DNA from: Isoetes taiwanensis
Taxonomy: Eukaryota; Streptophyta; Lycopodiopsida; Isoetales; Isoetaceae
Direction of reading: 5' to 3'
Length of the DNA stretch: 64,000 nt
NCBI GenBank assembly: GCA_021234155.1
Contig: JAJEKV010000031.1
Span: 15,305,748-15,369,747 of the forward strand
Part shown: positions 10,340-22,621 of the stretch, piece by piece
Layout: each line of letters begins with the position of its first letter
How positions within the stretch are numbered: the first letter of the stretch is position 1
The notes under the pieces: generated by a model
What the model was told of the DNA's origin: nothing
Databases searched by the model: none
The model's input: the letters and a program-made list of their open reading frames with translations, nothing else
Position numbers and translations under genes: made by a program

Positions 10340-12890
10340 CCTTAAATGTCCTCCAAAGAGCGAAGCATCTAATATAAAATACCCAATGTAATACAACGTC
10401 ACAATGCATTGGTCATCTATAATGCTGCTAAGAGTTAAATCAAATACGTGTGGATGTCCTAGCACCTGCCTACCTAAGTAAGCAGACAGATGCTCCCTAA
10501 GAACTAATGGTGAGGTGCATTATGGGTACTATCTCACACGAGCTTGTTGTTGTGCGTAACTGCCACTTTCAACTGGCGCAGTAGCATCTCGAACGTACCT
10601 CATTTATCTTTTCATTATCAGAATCGATTCCAAATTGACAAACTAATCCGTCATTGGTGCACGCGATGTTGCCGTCGAGGGATATGAACTTGATGGCTTG
10701 ATTTAGCATGCCAAGGAGATCTGAGTGATTTTGGTGGAGGAATTGAACTCTAGCATTTAAATACTTGCATGTACTGTAAACTGAGGGGCAATCACAGTAA
10801 TGATATAAACTTTGTTGAGTGTACCTTACTCTAAGATAGATCTCACTAGCTATTGATAGGATACGAGTTCATCCTCTAGAACCTATCCTTAGTAGCCTTT
10901 GGGAAGCAACAAAATATTTCAAATAGGCATGTGGATTATGTCTATCAAAATCAGCTACGAAACATACAATTAATATAAGTAAATACACATGAAAAATGAG
11001 AGGGCAGAATTAGAGCAGACTTATTAAGGGACATTCTCTCAAAAGATTGCTTAAGAAGGGATTTTCCGAATTCAAGGAAGCTACTTCATCGAAGAATATC
11101 TATGATTGTTCCATATCCACCTTAATAGGACACAACAATAAAATTGATTGCGTAATTAGTTATGTTAAGAAACAAAAGGCCTGAGTATGCTTTTTCCATC
11201 AGATCAGGAATGAATTTGTAATGCAAGGACTACCTTAGCTTCAGGACTTGTATGTAATGTGAACCTATTCTAATTCTAAAACCATTGTCCAAAGACCCTA
11301 TAGAATCCCAAGCTGCTTCACTTTAACAAAAGGTACCTAGCTCAAGGAGTGATCAGTTTGCCTCAAGGTTTTGCCCAAGCACTGTCCAAGATAAGAGGTT
11401 CCCTTTCAACAAATTTGGGGCTTAAACTTATATGTTTAGGTATGCATGCAAAGCTCTTGAATGTGTCCAAAAATTTATTGTTGGTATGAATATTGTCTCT
11501 CTTTTGGTGTTGGAATTCATGCAAAATGCTTAGAACTCTAAAAAGACAAGGTCCAAGCCAAAAATAGTAGACGTATGATTTAGCATGCTTCTAGTACTAG
11601 CTACATACCTATTCGACCACCCTCAAATCAAGCCACCTATGTTCTATATATCACTCTTGGAGGGTTTGTCATGTGCTTGACCTTATATTGATAGTCTTTG
11701 GCTTGCATCCTAGAACCTAGGTAAATTTGAGTGATGGACAACTCAACTAGATGTCAAGTATGTCATTGATAGGCAATCTGCTCGACACATGGCCATTGCC
11801 AGGATATACTTTCCTATTGAATAATGGTTTGGTTGAGAGTATCCATCTCCAAATCCTACCTAAGGTACCTTTGGTCGTGCTTGAGCTAGGTATGCATGTC
11901 GATGTCTTCTTGGTAGAGGGAAGCTAGCATAGTCCATGAACTAATAGGGGTGGCACCATGGGCTCTATCATGAGCATTGTATTCTCTCAACCCTAGATCC
12001 CACCACTGACGACCACTCTATATATATGTTATCTATCTTGGACCACTCACCATGACATTTCAGCCGTCATATATGGTGATATTATGGACCCTAATTCTTA
12101 AAAGACTTGAGATAAGGTGGGTGGAAGTGCATCCTTAAGCCGGCCATCCTTGTGAGTAAAACTCTATTTTTCCTTAAGAAAAATGCCCCAAACTACTGGC
12201 CAATCTCCCTCACATTAGGATATATTCACTACTTTTAGACTTAGAGGCATGCTCATCTCGCACATCTTCTTCTAAAGGCACTCTGATAGTAAACTAAGTC
12301 TCTTTTTGGTTGTTCTTGCAGGTTTACAACCCAACATTTTCCACTGTGGAAATCAATGCCCTCATATCGTTTTCCCATGTGGATGACACCGGACATGTTG
12401 AACTGGTATCAGAGTCATAAGATCTTGCATATGGGCAAATCAGAAGCAAATTAAGCAATTGTATAAGCAGTCTGGATAATGCTCATAGAAGCCAAGATCT
12501 TCCTCGCTCACAATTCAGTCTTCATAAGCTATGCCCTAAAATCAAAGTGATCTCACCCAGGCATATAATATAAATTGGCCTCCACGCGTGAGACACTCGT
12601 CGGCCAATTTTCTAGGCGGGAATCCGTTCCAAACGAACATTCCTGTATATGAAAAAGGCAACCCTCTCAATTATAATCGGAATCGGAAACCCCAGTTTCA
12701 GCAATCCCCGGCTTGAAAAAACCCTACCTAATAAAAAAAGCTTAAACCCAAGTTTGAAGATGCAAGCAGACCCGCCAAACTTCGGTGCACTGACACGAAT
12801 CAGAACGTAGGCCAGTCCTGTCCTTAGGCCTTAGCTGCCCCTTTCTTGTAGGGCATTTGTCTTGCCTTTAGAATTAGAATTCATGGAATT
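10340..12890. other. No gene seen
   Basis: AT-rich sequence with short ORFs only. The single interpretable signal is a primer-binding-site-like TGGTATCAGAGTC at 12,404-12,416, listed separately. Confidence 0.4.
12404..12416 (+). other. LTR-retrotransposon primer-binding-site-like motif
   Basis: TGGTATCAGAGTC closely matches the initiator-Met-tRNA primer binding site found just inside plant LTR elements; the intact version is seen at 24,516-24,527. If real, an LTR would end at 12,403, but I could not find its start or any element protein downstream. Confidence 0.3.
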
Positions 12891-12906
12891 ATTGTTCATA
12901 AAGTGA

Positions 12907-13729
12907 TCCGCTTGTTGCACTTGCCATTATCAATGAAGAGTTAAGCCATCAAATCAACATTCACGCTTGGAAGTCTCGCCTTCGTGTTATTTTAGCAACT
13001 ATATCGGATCATCTGATGCAGGTAAAGCGCTACATATTCTGATCCTTAGAAAATCATAGAGAGGTTTTTACGATAACAATTGGAATTTGTCGATTTATAT
13101 TCCTTTGTGCAAAGAGAGGCCACTTATATCTTTATGAGATCAGAAACTAAATAGTAAAGGAAATCAATCAACGAAATATGGCATAGAATTAGGAAATCCA
13201 ACATTCTGACGAGATTAATTTTGTCTTATACATTGCTAAGTCGCTTCTGCTCGCCAGATCTAAACTAATCTTGTGTCAACAAACCTCAAGATTCCAACGA
13301 AAGATAAAGTCGTTATTGCTTCTTGGAAATCTGATCTAGACTCTTTACTTTCTATTGAAATCGAGTCTCACTCCATTCTACATCAATTTCTGCCTTGGAA
13401 AGCAAAAAAACATGTGAATTTCTTTCATGGGTCTGTATGGCTCATCATACAAAGGTTATCTACGATAATTTTCTTAGCACTTTTACGAGCCATGTTTCAT
13501 CTTCCATTGGAGTCTGATGACACTTCCTCTGTTAGTTGATCATGTTCATTTTCATTTTCATATTCATATTCATATTCATATTCATCATTCACAGTAATTA
13601 CACCTTATTTTTCAGATTGAATTTCCAGGACAAAAGACTTTGATAAATAAATTCAATAAATATTGCTTTCTTAGGACCGGGCAGGCAAAATTTCAGAAAT
13701 CTAACTACTTCCCAGATCTTATCTCCATC
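12907..13729 (+). pseudogene. Exon-like blocks upstream of the MOM1-like core
   Basis: Three plus-strand open blocks look like exons. One ends at a CAG|GTAAAG donor at 13,020/13,021 (LVALAIINEELSHQINIHAW). One lies at about 13,273-13,455, ending near CAAAG|GTTATC. One is 13,616-13,729, between a TTCAG acceptor and a GTGAGC donor. They lie in order upstream of the recognisable MOM1-like core and may be its N-terminal exons, but I do not recognise their sequence and phases were not all reconciled. A (TTCATA)n microsatellite at about 13,549-13,588 separates the second and third. Confidence 0.3.
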
Positions 13730-14103
13730 GTGAGCCTTTCTCTAATAAAAGAGTATGTTGGAATGTCAGTAAACTATGTGATGATAGGGGTATGTATTTA
13801 CATGTTCAGTTCATACATTTTTTTATGATATATATATGTCACAATCTCGGCTAGGTTTTGCTTTACAGGGGAGAATTATTATTATTGTAGTAAATCTTAT
13901 TCTGTGGTGCTTCTCTTCATCAAATTCGAATATGAAATTGATCCTGTCTCTAAAATTGATCCTATCAAATTCTTCTAATCATATCGGATCATCCCAATAT
14001 GTCTCTGAAACAGCTCCTTAAAAAACCTTTTTAGAAGATTAGATTCAATTCTTTGCTTGTTTCTTTAATTTTTCTTGATCTTTATCAAACATCTTCCTTG
14101 CAG

Positions 14104-14391
14104 GAGGAAGCTTGTGGGCAAATCGATGCATATTGTGCTTGGATGCTCGTAGTCATCCTAACAGAGACGAAAAGGTAAGATTTATGTGTTTTCCTTTTCA
14201 GTTTGCTTTTGAAATATTAATTTGTTTAGTACTTTCAGAAGGCAAAACTTTATCCTATTGTTGATTTTGGCGAACAGCCAGAGTAGGTTCAAGGTGTGCA
14301 GTTGTTTCCACATCAGTTGACTGTTCTGAATAAGCTCCGGAGTTGCCATAGAAGTTGTCAGAATGGAATTGTTGTCTATGAGGCCAGTCAG
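14104..14391 (+). pseudogene. MOM1: MOM1-like SNF2 gene, start of helicase core (5' piece)
   Basis: Exons 14,104-14,174 and 14,239-14,391 join in phase (AAG|AAG, donor GTAAGA, acceptor TTTCAG). The second reads LFPHQLTVLNKLRSC then GIVVYEASQ. This is the start of an SNF2 helicase core in which the Walker A lysine motif is missing, as is characteristic of MOM1, a plant transcriptional-silencing factor derived from CHD remodellers. An in-frame TAG at 14,284-14,286 replaces the Trp expected in the QPEW motif. The exon ends ...ASQ|GTATTG at 14,391. Its natural continuation (ERISSTVAFLLSIF) is found on the opposite strand at 18,689, so the gene is broken here by an inversion. Confidence 0.75.
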
Positions 14392-14498
14392 GTATTGCTT
14401 TCCGGTTTTGACTTAGTGTAAAGAAATTTGTTTTCTATCTTTTGTGTATCAAACTTACATATGGGACATCGATAAGCGGATTCAGAAGTGGGTAAGCT

Positions 14499-15593
14499 GG
14501 AGGGCCACAACGGATCCCCTATGTAGCAATTATATTCGCGAAAGTTTGGTTCAACTCGGAGAAGATAACTAATTTTCTCATACTGTTAAGCTATTCCGCC
14601 AAATGGGCTTGTCAACAGATTGCCTTCCACCCTTTTAATATCATCTTCAGCTCTCAAACTTGGCATAAAACATCAGAGGTAAATAAGGCTATTCAGTATG
14701 ATTCAATGCACATATATATCACAGACAAATGTATCTCCTTGCAGGATATATATATCCACTAAAATGCGATTTTTTCAGAAATCATTTTCTAAATCTATTT
14801 GTAGATTGTTTCCTTAGACGTCCAAGATTTTTGAATATTCATCTCTTGGATAACGTTAGAACTGTTTCGGGGGACAGTTCCAAGCCTCCTCAGAATATTG
14901 AAGCTGGCCAGGACAAAGGCATGGCACGAGAGCAACTTAGAAATGGTGGAAGAAGCTAGCCAACCACGCTATAGAAGCTCATGAATCCAGGACCAGAAAT
15001 GCCTTGCCTTAAATATTTATGAAAGCAAGATTTTGCTGAAATAACATATAATACTTAATGATCTTGCTTTCATAAATACTTAAGGCAAGGCATTTCTGGT
15101 CCTGAATTCATGAGCTTCTATAGCGTGGTTGGCTAGCTTCTTCCACCATTTCTAAGTTGCTCTCGTGCCATGCCTTTGTCCTGGCCAGCTTCAATATTCT
15201 GAGGAGGCTTGGAACTGTCCCCCGAAACAGTTCTAACGTTATCCAAGAGATGAATATTCAAAAATCTTGGACGTCTAAGGAAACCATCTACAAATAGATT
15301 TAGAAAATGATTCCTGAAAAAATTGCATTTTAGTGGATATATATATCCTGCAAGGAGATACATTTGTCTGTGATATATATGTGCATTGAATCATACTGAA
15401 TAGCCTTATTTACCTCTGATGTTTTATGCCAAGTTTGAGGGCTGAAGATGATATTAAAAGGGTGGAAGGCAATCTGTTGACAAGCCCATTTGGCGGAATA
15501 GCTTAACAGTCTGAGAAAATTAGTTATCTTCTCCGAGTTGAACCAAACTTTCGCGAATATAATTGCTACATAGGGGATCCGTTGCGGCCCTCC
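14499..15593. repeat. 1.1-kb near-perfect palindrome (inverted repeat)
   Basis: The left arm 14,499-15,031 and right arm 15,061-15,593 (533 bp each) are reverse complements with about eight mismatches seen by eye, around a 29-bp spacer. Each arm carries the same 76-aa open frame. The right arm starts 43 bp beyond the last inverted MOM1-like exon and the left arm starts 107 bp beyond exon 14,239-14,391. The palindrome therefore marks the left breakpoint of the inversion, with one arm an extra copy. Confidence 0.9.
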
Positions 15594-15635
15594 CGTTATT
15601 CAATTCTGAAATTTGCAAATGTAACTTAAGCTGAC

Positions 15636-18600
15636 CTGAGCAACTATTAGGACTCTTCCACCCTTGGAATGTAGATGGCAGAGGAACATATCTAGAATGT
15701 GCAGCTTTCCACTTGCCTTAATTCCAGCATCTAACCATTCCTTGTGCTGGTATATGCTTCACAATAGATCCTTGCAGAGATGATGACACAAGATATGGGT
15801 GATTACAGCACTGCCTAAACAATACAAAGTATAAAGCACAAAATAGTATTAGCAGTATAAGCTATATTTCAGCTACGCTATGATCAATGACATGGCACAA
15901 TTGGTTAGTATCTGGGTGTTAGGATAAGTAGATGTTAGCAATCTGTTATGGACACTCAACCTAATAAAACATGCATTCTAATTATTGTCAATTGATTTAG
16001 CTGCCCTTCAGAATCTTTTTATTTCTTGCCTGGCTTTCTTTTGCTTCGTGCTGTCTGGAAGGCCAGACATTCGACATGATACCAAAGCTCAGGTGAAGCA
16101 TGGGAGTAAATGCTGAATTCTACTGCTTGTGATTTGCTGAGTGATCAAAAGGCATGTTGGGTGAGCCCAATTGTGACACGAGGTCAAATCCGTGTCAAGG
16201 GGCCAGATGACGACGCAAGGGGTTAATCTGGTTATTCCAATCTAGTACCTGATACTGCAGGAGGCAAAATCAGAAATTGATATGAAGATCAAACTTGGAC
16301 GTGGAGATGTAAACTTGTGACGTGTAGGTTGAAAATTGTGGACAAAAGTTTCTCTTCTTTGTTCTTTTTGCAAGTCGCCACTCTTGATCAAGATGGATAT
16401 GACATACAATTGCAATCAATATCTATCTGGAGAAACTTATGCAGCCCCGTAAGAAGGAGCCTTTAGATCCCCTCAAGACTGAAGCAGGAAGAGACCTAAG
16501 GAATGAGGCCTTAGAAATGCAGGCTTGATCTTGGATCTGCACTGCAAAGACATTTTCTACTGCTAAAGGTCAGCTCAAAGCAATGTAACAAGTCTTAGGG
16601 ACCTCAAGGGTGAAATACATGATCTAAAACTTGCGAATCACTAGAGGTTGTCCAATTCTTGTTCTTGGGTAAATGTCGCCAACAGAGTAGAGACACCCAT
16701 CAAATTAGAACCGTTGAAGCTTAATTTTTATTTCTTGCTTTGCTGCAGAAAGACATCAAGCTTCAACATCAAGACAACATGGTTGAACTAAAGTCATAAA
16801 TTATGACAATAAAATATTAAGCGCCTCCCAAAGGCTCGACAGTGACAGTTCGATGATAACCATTGATATGAAATGAGACTTGGGATTGCTTATCAAGATG
16901 ACAAGCCTCACATTCTAATTCTTGAGATTGTACTCCCACCATGTGAAGTGTTGTGACACTAAAAGTGCATTGATGTGTCCTGTAGCAAGAAGCCCCAATT
17001 GACTAGGATGCAGAAAATTAAATGGTCTGGAAGCTAGGAACACGTTACCACCATTGACCAATTGTAGGCTTTCAAACTGAAGATACAGAAAAAACATTGG
17101 TCTATAACCCAGGGATATGTAGCAAACTGAGATGCAAACGATCTTTTGCTTCTGACTGACATCCCATCCATTTACCATGGTAATCATTGTAGTTGAATCA
17201 GGCTAAAGTTCCAACAATAAACGTGCAGAGCCTATAAGAGAATCTAGCAGGCATGTTCATTTGTTGCCGATGTGATGCAGCTTGAGCCAAAAAATTCTTA
17301 TAATCGCTGCACTGAGATTTACAATGCCCTTTAGACCCACAACGTCAACAAGTCACATGAGATCCATTTTTCTCGGCTGTCATCCAGCTTTGTTTTTCCT
17401 TGTGGTGGATCAACAATAGCATAGTTCAATTGGGCTTTTCTATTCTGCCTAGTAAGTTTCAGCTCAGCTTTTAGTGATAGTTTTCAACTTCAGAGAATAA
17501 TATCATCTATATATAAATTATGCCCTAGAGCAGCAGCTAGAATTGTAGTGTTCTGGTTTTAAAGTAAAACATATCAGGTTTATTGTCAGTGAAGGTGGCA
17601 TATTCAAATAATATGTTCAAGCATACAGCGTATACTTGCCACTTACTTCATGTAGCTTTAGGAGAACATCATGGAGTGAAATGTCTTGATGAGAATACTG
17701 TCCTGATTGCAGAACTTCGTAGTTTTGTAGAAGTAAATTGCAATACTCATGAACCTGCACCAAAGGCGTCTGAACTGGAACCCAGTACTCTACAATGGAA
17801 CTTGAACAAGCTTCATCTTTAAATTCATGTATATTGTATTCATTTAGCTTCTCCAGTAGCACACTTAGTCCTATGCTAATTGTTCCATCTGCACTGTCAG
17901 CAATTGGAGGATTGTTCCCATGATTCACAAATGCAAGAAGTTGTAGAGCTTCATCTATATTACCCTACAAAATTCCCACAAAAACCGAAGTATGTTAGTT
18001 GTGTATGTCCCATGACATGACGAAAGAACGACAGAGGCTTGAAGGCAACCTTCAGAGGTCCAGATAGAAATATTAGACGAAAAATAGCATTCAGTTGGTT
18101 CAATAGACGCAGATAAGTTTTTGATGCCTCTGGCCTTGAGCCCTCATCAACTATCATTATCTCCCAATTGTATTTCTTCAGAAAGTCGATGTCCTATCAA
18201 GAAAGATAGTAAAATGCAAGTTACAAAACTTTGGGGTGAAGCCATTTGTACAAAAGCATGGAAAAACAGCCGTTCCATAACTGAGATCCTAGTGGATGAA
18301 AAACTAATGCAAATGGACTCCAAATGTGGTCGGCATATCATCATTGTTGTGGAACAGGATCAGCATAAGAAGAAAAGCAAACAAGCCCAGAGTTATGCTA
18401 ACATCCATGTTTCAAAAAAAAAGATTATAACACACCGAATTTACAATGTCAAAAGTTGTAACGACAATGTCTGCTTTCATGCACCCTCCAAACTCGTACT
18501 GTTGAATGACATCTCTCGCATCCCTTGAACCAACATACGTGCCACAATTCAGTTTTGAGGCCAGGTTGCACACAATTCCATCTCCCAGACAGCAACTTTA

Positions 18601-18689
18601 TCTGATCGCCCTACAATTAGCGCAGGTCTAACAGTCTTAAACTCTTCAAATATAGACAAAAGAAATGCAACAGTTGAGGATATCCGTTC
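15636..18689 (-). pseudogene. MOM1: MOM1-like SNF2 gene, inverted central core exons
   Basis: Read on the minus strand, exons are 18,689-18,436 (ERISSTVAFLLSIFEEF ... ADIVVTTFDIV), 18,193-18,050 (WEIMIVDEGSRPEASKTYLR, the motif II region), 17,964-17,647 (SSSIVEYWVPVQTPLVQVHE) and 15,810-15,636 (CCNHPYLVS, then LDAGIKASGKLHILD and GGRVLIVAQ). Each has consensus-like splice borders. Their order on the minus strand is the normal order of a MOM1/CHD helicase core and continues the plus-strand exon ending at 14,391. One-base frameshifts occur near 18,557 (after CATWPQ) and near 15,750-15,780. The 1.8-kb gap 15,811-17,646 behaves as an intron. The MOM1 identification rests on the degenerate motif II (VDEG) and the family-like YWVPVQ and KASGKL blocks. 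Confidence 0.75.
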
Positions 18690-18752
18690 CTGGTTACATA
18701 AAAACCAGCACATTAAATTGAAATTAGAAAGGGCACAAATACTATGTAAACT

Positions 18753-18753
<1 letters not shown>

Positions 18754-18784
<31 letters not shown>

Positions 18785-21640
18785 TTATTAACGTCTACGT
18801 AAGACCCGAAGGGTCTATGAGACCATAACATAAACAGAATTCAAGACCTTCAGGAGGAAAACCCTCCTGTTATCTAAAGTATGGAAACAAAAATATTAAG
18901 TTTAACAATTGAAAATAAAAAAATCTGCTCAGATAGGATTTGATGGAGGACAGCCCATTCGTTCTTGTGACTGCTGCAAAATACTTCATAATACCCCTTC
19001 TTGGCCTGCTTTGCTGCTTGCTGCTTGGCCTCTTCTGGAAAGACTTTTTATGTTTCATGGCTGCTGATCGTTTTATCTTCTTAGACAGTGCCAAAGTTAC
19101 CCCTTTAGGGTCAGGATACTTCCTCTTCTGTGGTGAGTCTACTAACCTCTTATCATCGTTTGTCTCAGATGAAAAGAAATCAGTTATTTCTGTTTGCTTC
19201 AGGCCCATTGGATTCTTTTGTTTGAGAATATTTCTCCTTTCTAGAGATAGTTCATATACAAAGTGAGATACACATTTGTGATCGTAATATTCTACCAGCT
19301 GTCGTAGAGATGTGGGATCTCTAAAAAGACAATGATATCTGCCTCTAATAATGTAATAGGTTGGGCAGGTAAAAATAAAATGTTCTTCCGACTCGACCAT
19401 GTTTAGATCGCACATTGGGCACTTCCGATCCTCATGACTAATCTTTTTCGCCCTACCAACCTCAATCTCCAGCTGGTGAGATGACACTCTAAACTGCCCC
19501 ATAGAGTATCTCACTTTGGTCGGCAGATCCATATCTAAATATCCAGGTCTTATAATGAACCCATCCGCTGATATATTTAGGAAGTTTATAGAATTTCTTT
19601 TTAGCAGGCAGCTCTTTGATGGGATTCACCCATGTATTTGAAACATAAAGATACTCCAAGTCATGGCGTATAAGCTGATTGATTTCTTGCTGAGTAAAAT
19701 TCAGATTGTCATCCCTTATACTGTAGTGAAAAGGTGGGATATTTCCCATAGAGAAACCCATCTCCTCAAACAATTTAGATGTCCTTGTGAACCAACAGCG
19801 CTTACCTTGGTCTGCCAATGTTTTAGACGACACATATGCCAGCCAGGGAAGTCTTCTTTGACCTTCTTGTGACTGTCCAAGACGGTGTAACTTATGTAAG
19901 TACGTCACTGTTTGGAAGGCAATCTCGATCTTCAGAGGTTTTGCATTAAATTCAGCAAGCATTATATCATGGGGTACCGAATGTTTGCTTCTAATCATTC
20001 TAGAAAGAAGAGAAATTTGGAGCCTCTCTAGTTGACCCCAGTCATCGGCTCGTAGGTCAACTCCCCATATTTGTGCACCATATAAAGCTGCCGGCTTCAC
20101 CAACAGAGCTTTGTATGAACATCTTGGAAATGGAGTTGGTAGCACTGTTTTTCTAGCTGTACAAGAGAAGCATATCCTTTTGCAATCCTTGCCTGACCAG
20201 CCTCCCTCAATCTGAATAGAGGGCCCGCAAACTCTACCCCCAAATAGGTGTATGTAGAAACAATTTCTACAGGTTGTCCTTGGAAAGTAAAAGAATTATT
20301 TTTCCAATTTTTCCAAGAGGTATTAAATACCATCACTTTGGTCTTGTTGAGATTTACTTGCAGCTCTCTATCTTTGCAAAAGGCTTCTAGGGCAGCCAAA
20401 TGTTTTTGGAGCCCTTGAGGAGATGGTGAGATTAGCACCACATCATCCGCATAGAGCAAAATGGGAATGCATTCCTGCGCGAGCATGGATCCTCCGCCTA
20501 AAGACTGAACAAAGCTTTCAAGCTCATCAATGTAAAGTCCAAATAGAGTAGGAGAGAGGGGGCACCCTTGTTTAACCCCAATTGTACTGAAAACTTCCTC
20601 TGAAAACTGCCCATCTATTTTCACTCTGCCTATTACATTCTCGTATAATGTCAACACTGCCCAGATCAGCTCGTGAGAAAGCCCCAACGTTTTGAGCCTC
20701 TGAAACAACCTGTTCCGAGGAACAGTATCAAAGGCTTTTTGAAAATCAACAAAACAACAATAAACTTTACTTTTCCTTGCCTTTGCTTCCTCAATGATTG
20801 CCCTTAAAGAAAAAATATGATCAATTGTGGAAAAGTTTTTCCTGAAACCAGCTTGTCCCTTGGCTCTAAGGCTGTGATTTTCTGCAAAATCACTAAGGAC
20901 CATTTCCAATGCGGATCCATACAGTTTTGCCATCACATGCCCAATCATAATTAGGCGATAATTAGTAGGATTCATAGAATCACCCGCCTTATGGATAGGC
21001 TTTATAACATTATTTGACCAAACCAGCGGAAAACCAATGCAAATAGCTTCATTAAATAGATCTGCAATCACTGGTGCCAATGTCTTAGCCCCATGTATAA
21101 TCATTTCAGCTTGTAATTCTTCCCAATCTTTTGCTTTCCCTGTGTTTAGCTTTTGTATGGCCCTTTCAATGAGAAAGACCGTAAAAAAGGTAGAAGTTTG
21201 AGGCCTCGGATCTAGCTCATCCTGAGAGAACTGTTGGTTCTTAACATCTAAGAGAGAGTTTGCATATGCTGACCATACCCCTAAATCTTTTAAAGGACAA
21301 TCTGATTTTCTAGCTGCCAATTTCCTCCAAAACTGCCCAGAAGCATTACTATAAAGAAGATTTAGCATGTGTTCTCTGTTTTTGGATTCGAAATCCCTCT
21401 TTTTGCGCCGTGTCAATCTTTTATACTCAGCTTTAATTTCTGGTACTATATCAGGGCTGAAGTTCAAAGCATGTTTCAACTTCCTGTGCAATGTTTTACA
21501 GTCATGGTCATACCAGCCATTTTGAGGCATAGATCCAACTTTTGCCCGCTGTTCTTTGCGTTCCCTAACAGAATATGGAAGGAGATCTTGAGGCCTCTGA
21601 GACAAAGTAGATACATCCGTTCTTTATCAGGACAATGCTA
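18754..21640 (-). mobile_element. LINE retrotransposon, 5'-truncated
   Basis: On the minus strand a reverse transcriptase ORF (20,097-21,605) has CCFVDFQKAFDTV, GVKQGCPLSPTLFGLYIDEL and LLYADDVVLIS (catalytic YADD at 20,442-20,453). A second frame (19,489-20,145) continues the connector, and a third (18,870-19,532) carries a CPMCDLNMVESEEHFIFTCP zinc-ribbon-like motif. Two frameshifts therefore separate the ORFs. No endonuclease domain is present before 21,605, so the copy is 5'-truncated. The 3' end is a simple (GAAA)n/(TTTC)n tail at 18,754-18,782. It lies between the inverted MOM1-like exons and the plus-strand C-lobe exon. I could not identify target-site duplications. Confidence 0.85.
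19173..19196 (-). other. PCNA-interacting (PIP) box in the LINE C-terminus
   Basis: The 18,870-19,532 frame encodes QTEITDFF, an exact match to the Q-x-x-[ILM]-x-x-F-F consensus for PCNA-binding peptides, followed by an acidic and then a lysine/arginine-rich region. A second F-rich peptide (RGIMKYFAAVT) follows near 18,965. The motif is seen; binding is inferred. Confidence 0.5.
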
Positions 21641-21649
21641 GGTGGAAAA

Positions 21650-22530
21650 TGCAAGGTAAATCTAGCAATTCGTTAACAACAAATAGAGTATTAAAGCTTA
21701 TTATAGGAACTGTTCAATATAAAATTTATCATGCATTAATATCTCTTCCATTCCTGCTTTGTTCTAGTGGCTAATTCCATGTCATAATAGGTTGTTTTTT
21801 ATTTAAACTCGCTTCTGATGCGTGCTTCTTATCAACTTCTGCCCAATCTCCCAATGCCGATTTTTCACCTTTCAAGCTGTGTTACCAGATTGATTGACTG
21901 AAACTTATTTATAAGGCGCTATTGCGTTGGCCAGATGGCCATAGTTCACATTATGTGCTGGAGTTGGTATGTGCAGAGCTTTGAGGTTCCATGTCTGTAG
22001 CTTCTCTTGCAGGTTCATAGTCTTTCTTGCTCTTGGTTGATAATTACTCGGCAAAAATGTAGATTTATTTTCTAAAAAGGAAATCTGATGCTTTCAAGCA
22101 GGGGAAGTAGTTAAAACATGTATTAAAACTGAGATGGGAGTCAAGGTAACGTCAAGATAAAGATTAATGATGGAGGTTACAGATTTGATAATTTCTGCTC
22201 GAGAAGTGGGATAAGACAGCAGTTGACAATGACAATTTGGGTGGCACTGAAAGGGAGAAAGAAGTTTGATGAGACAAGAGTAAGTGTGCACTTTAATTGC
22301 ACTTACTAATGGTTCCAGAGGGTGTTGCCTATAGAATCCTGTTAAGCAAAATGTATGAGGAAAAATGAACGGACCCAATTTGAGAGACGCCAAATATTGA
22401 TCTACCTAGAATGGTCAGAAGTAAAGCTCGGTTCCACCAACATAAATTTTGCCAAATTTTGCTACCCAACTTCCGCAAATTGAGGCCATTTATCAGAAAA
22501 TAATTATTTTCATAGAATACAGTTCTATGC
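21650..22530. other. MOM1-like intron remnant, no gene seen
   Basis: AT-rich sequence between the LINE 5' end and the C-lobe exon. No coding block was recognised; it is probably intron of the broken MOM1-like gene. Confidence 0.4.
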
Positions 22531-22621
22531 TATGCAGCCAGTTTTGCGCCGAGTGACGAAAGAAGTTTCATTGAGGGATATTCTTGAAGATTATTTAAGA
22601 CAGCGATTTGGTGTTAACTTC

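Noticed and set aside
14104-14174. NRCILCLDARSHP as a PEX10-like RING start
   Set aside because: The resemblance is limited to a few residues; the exon joins in phase to the MOM1-like exon at 14,239 and no further RING cysteines follow.
14729-15363. Identical 76-aa ORFs on opposite strands as a conserved gene pair
   Set aside because: They are the same open frame repeated in the two palindrome arms; no start context, splice logic or family match supports a protein.
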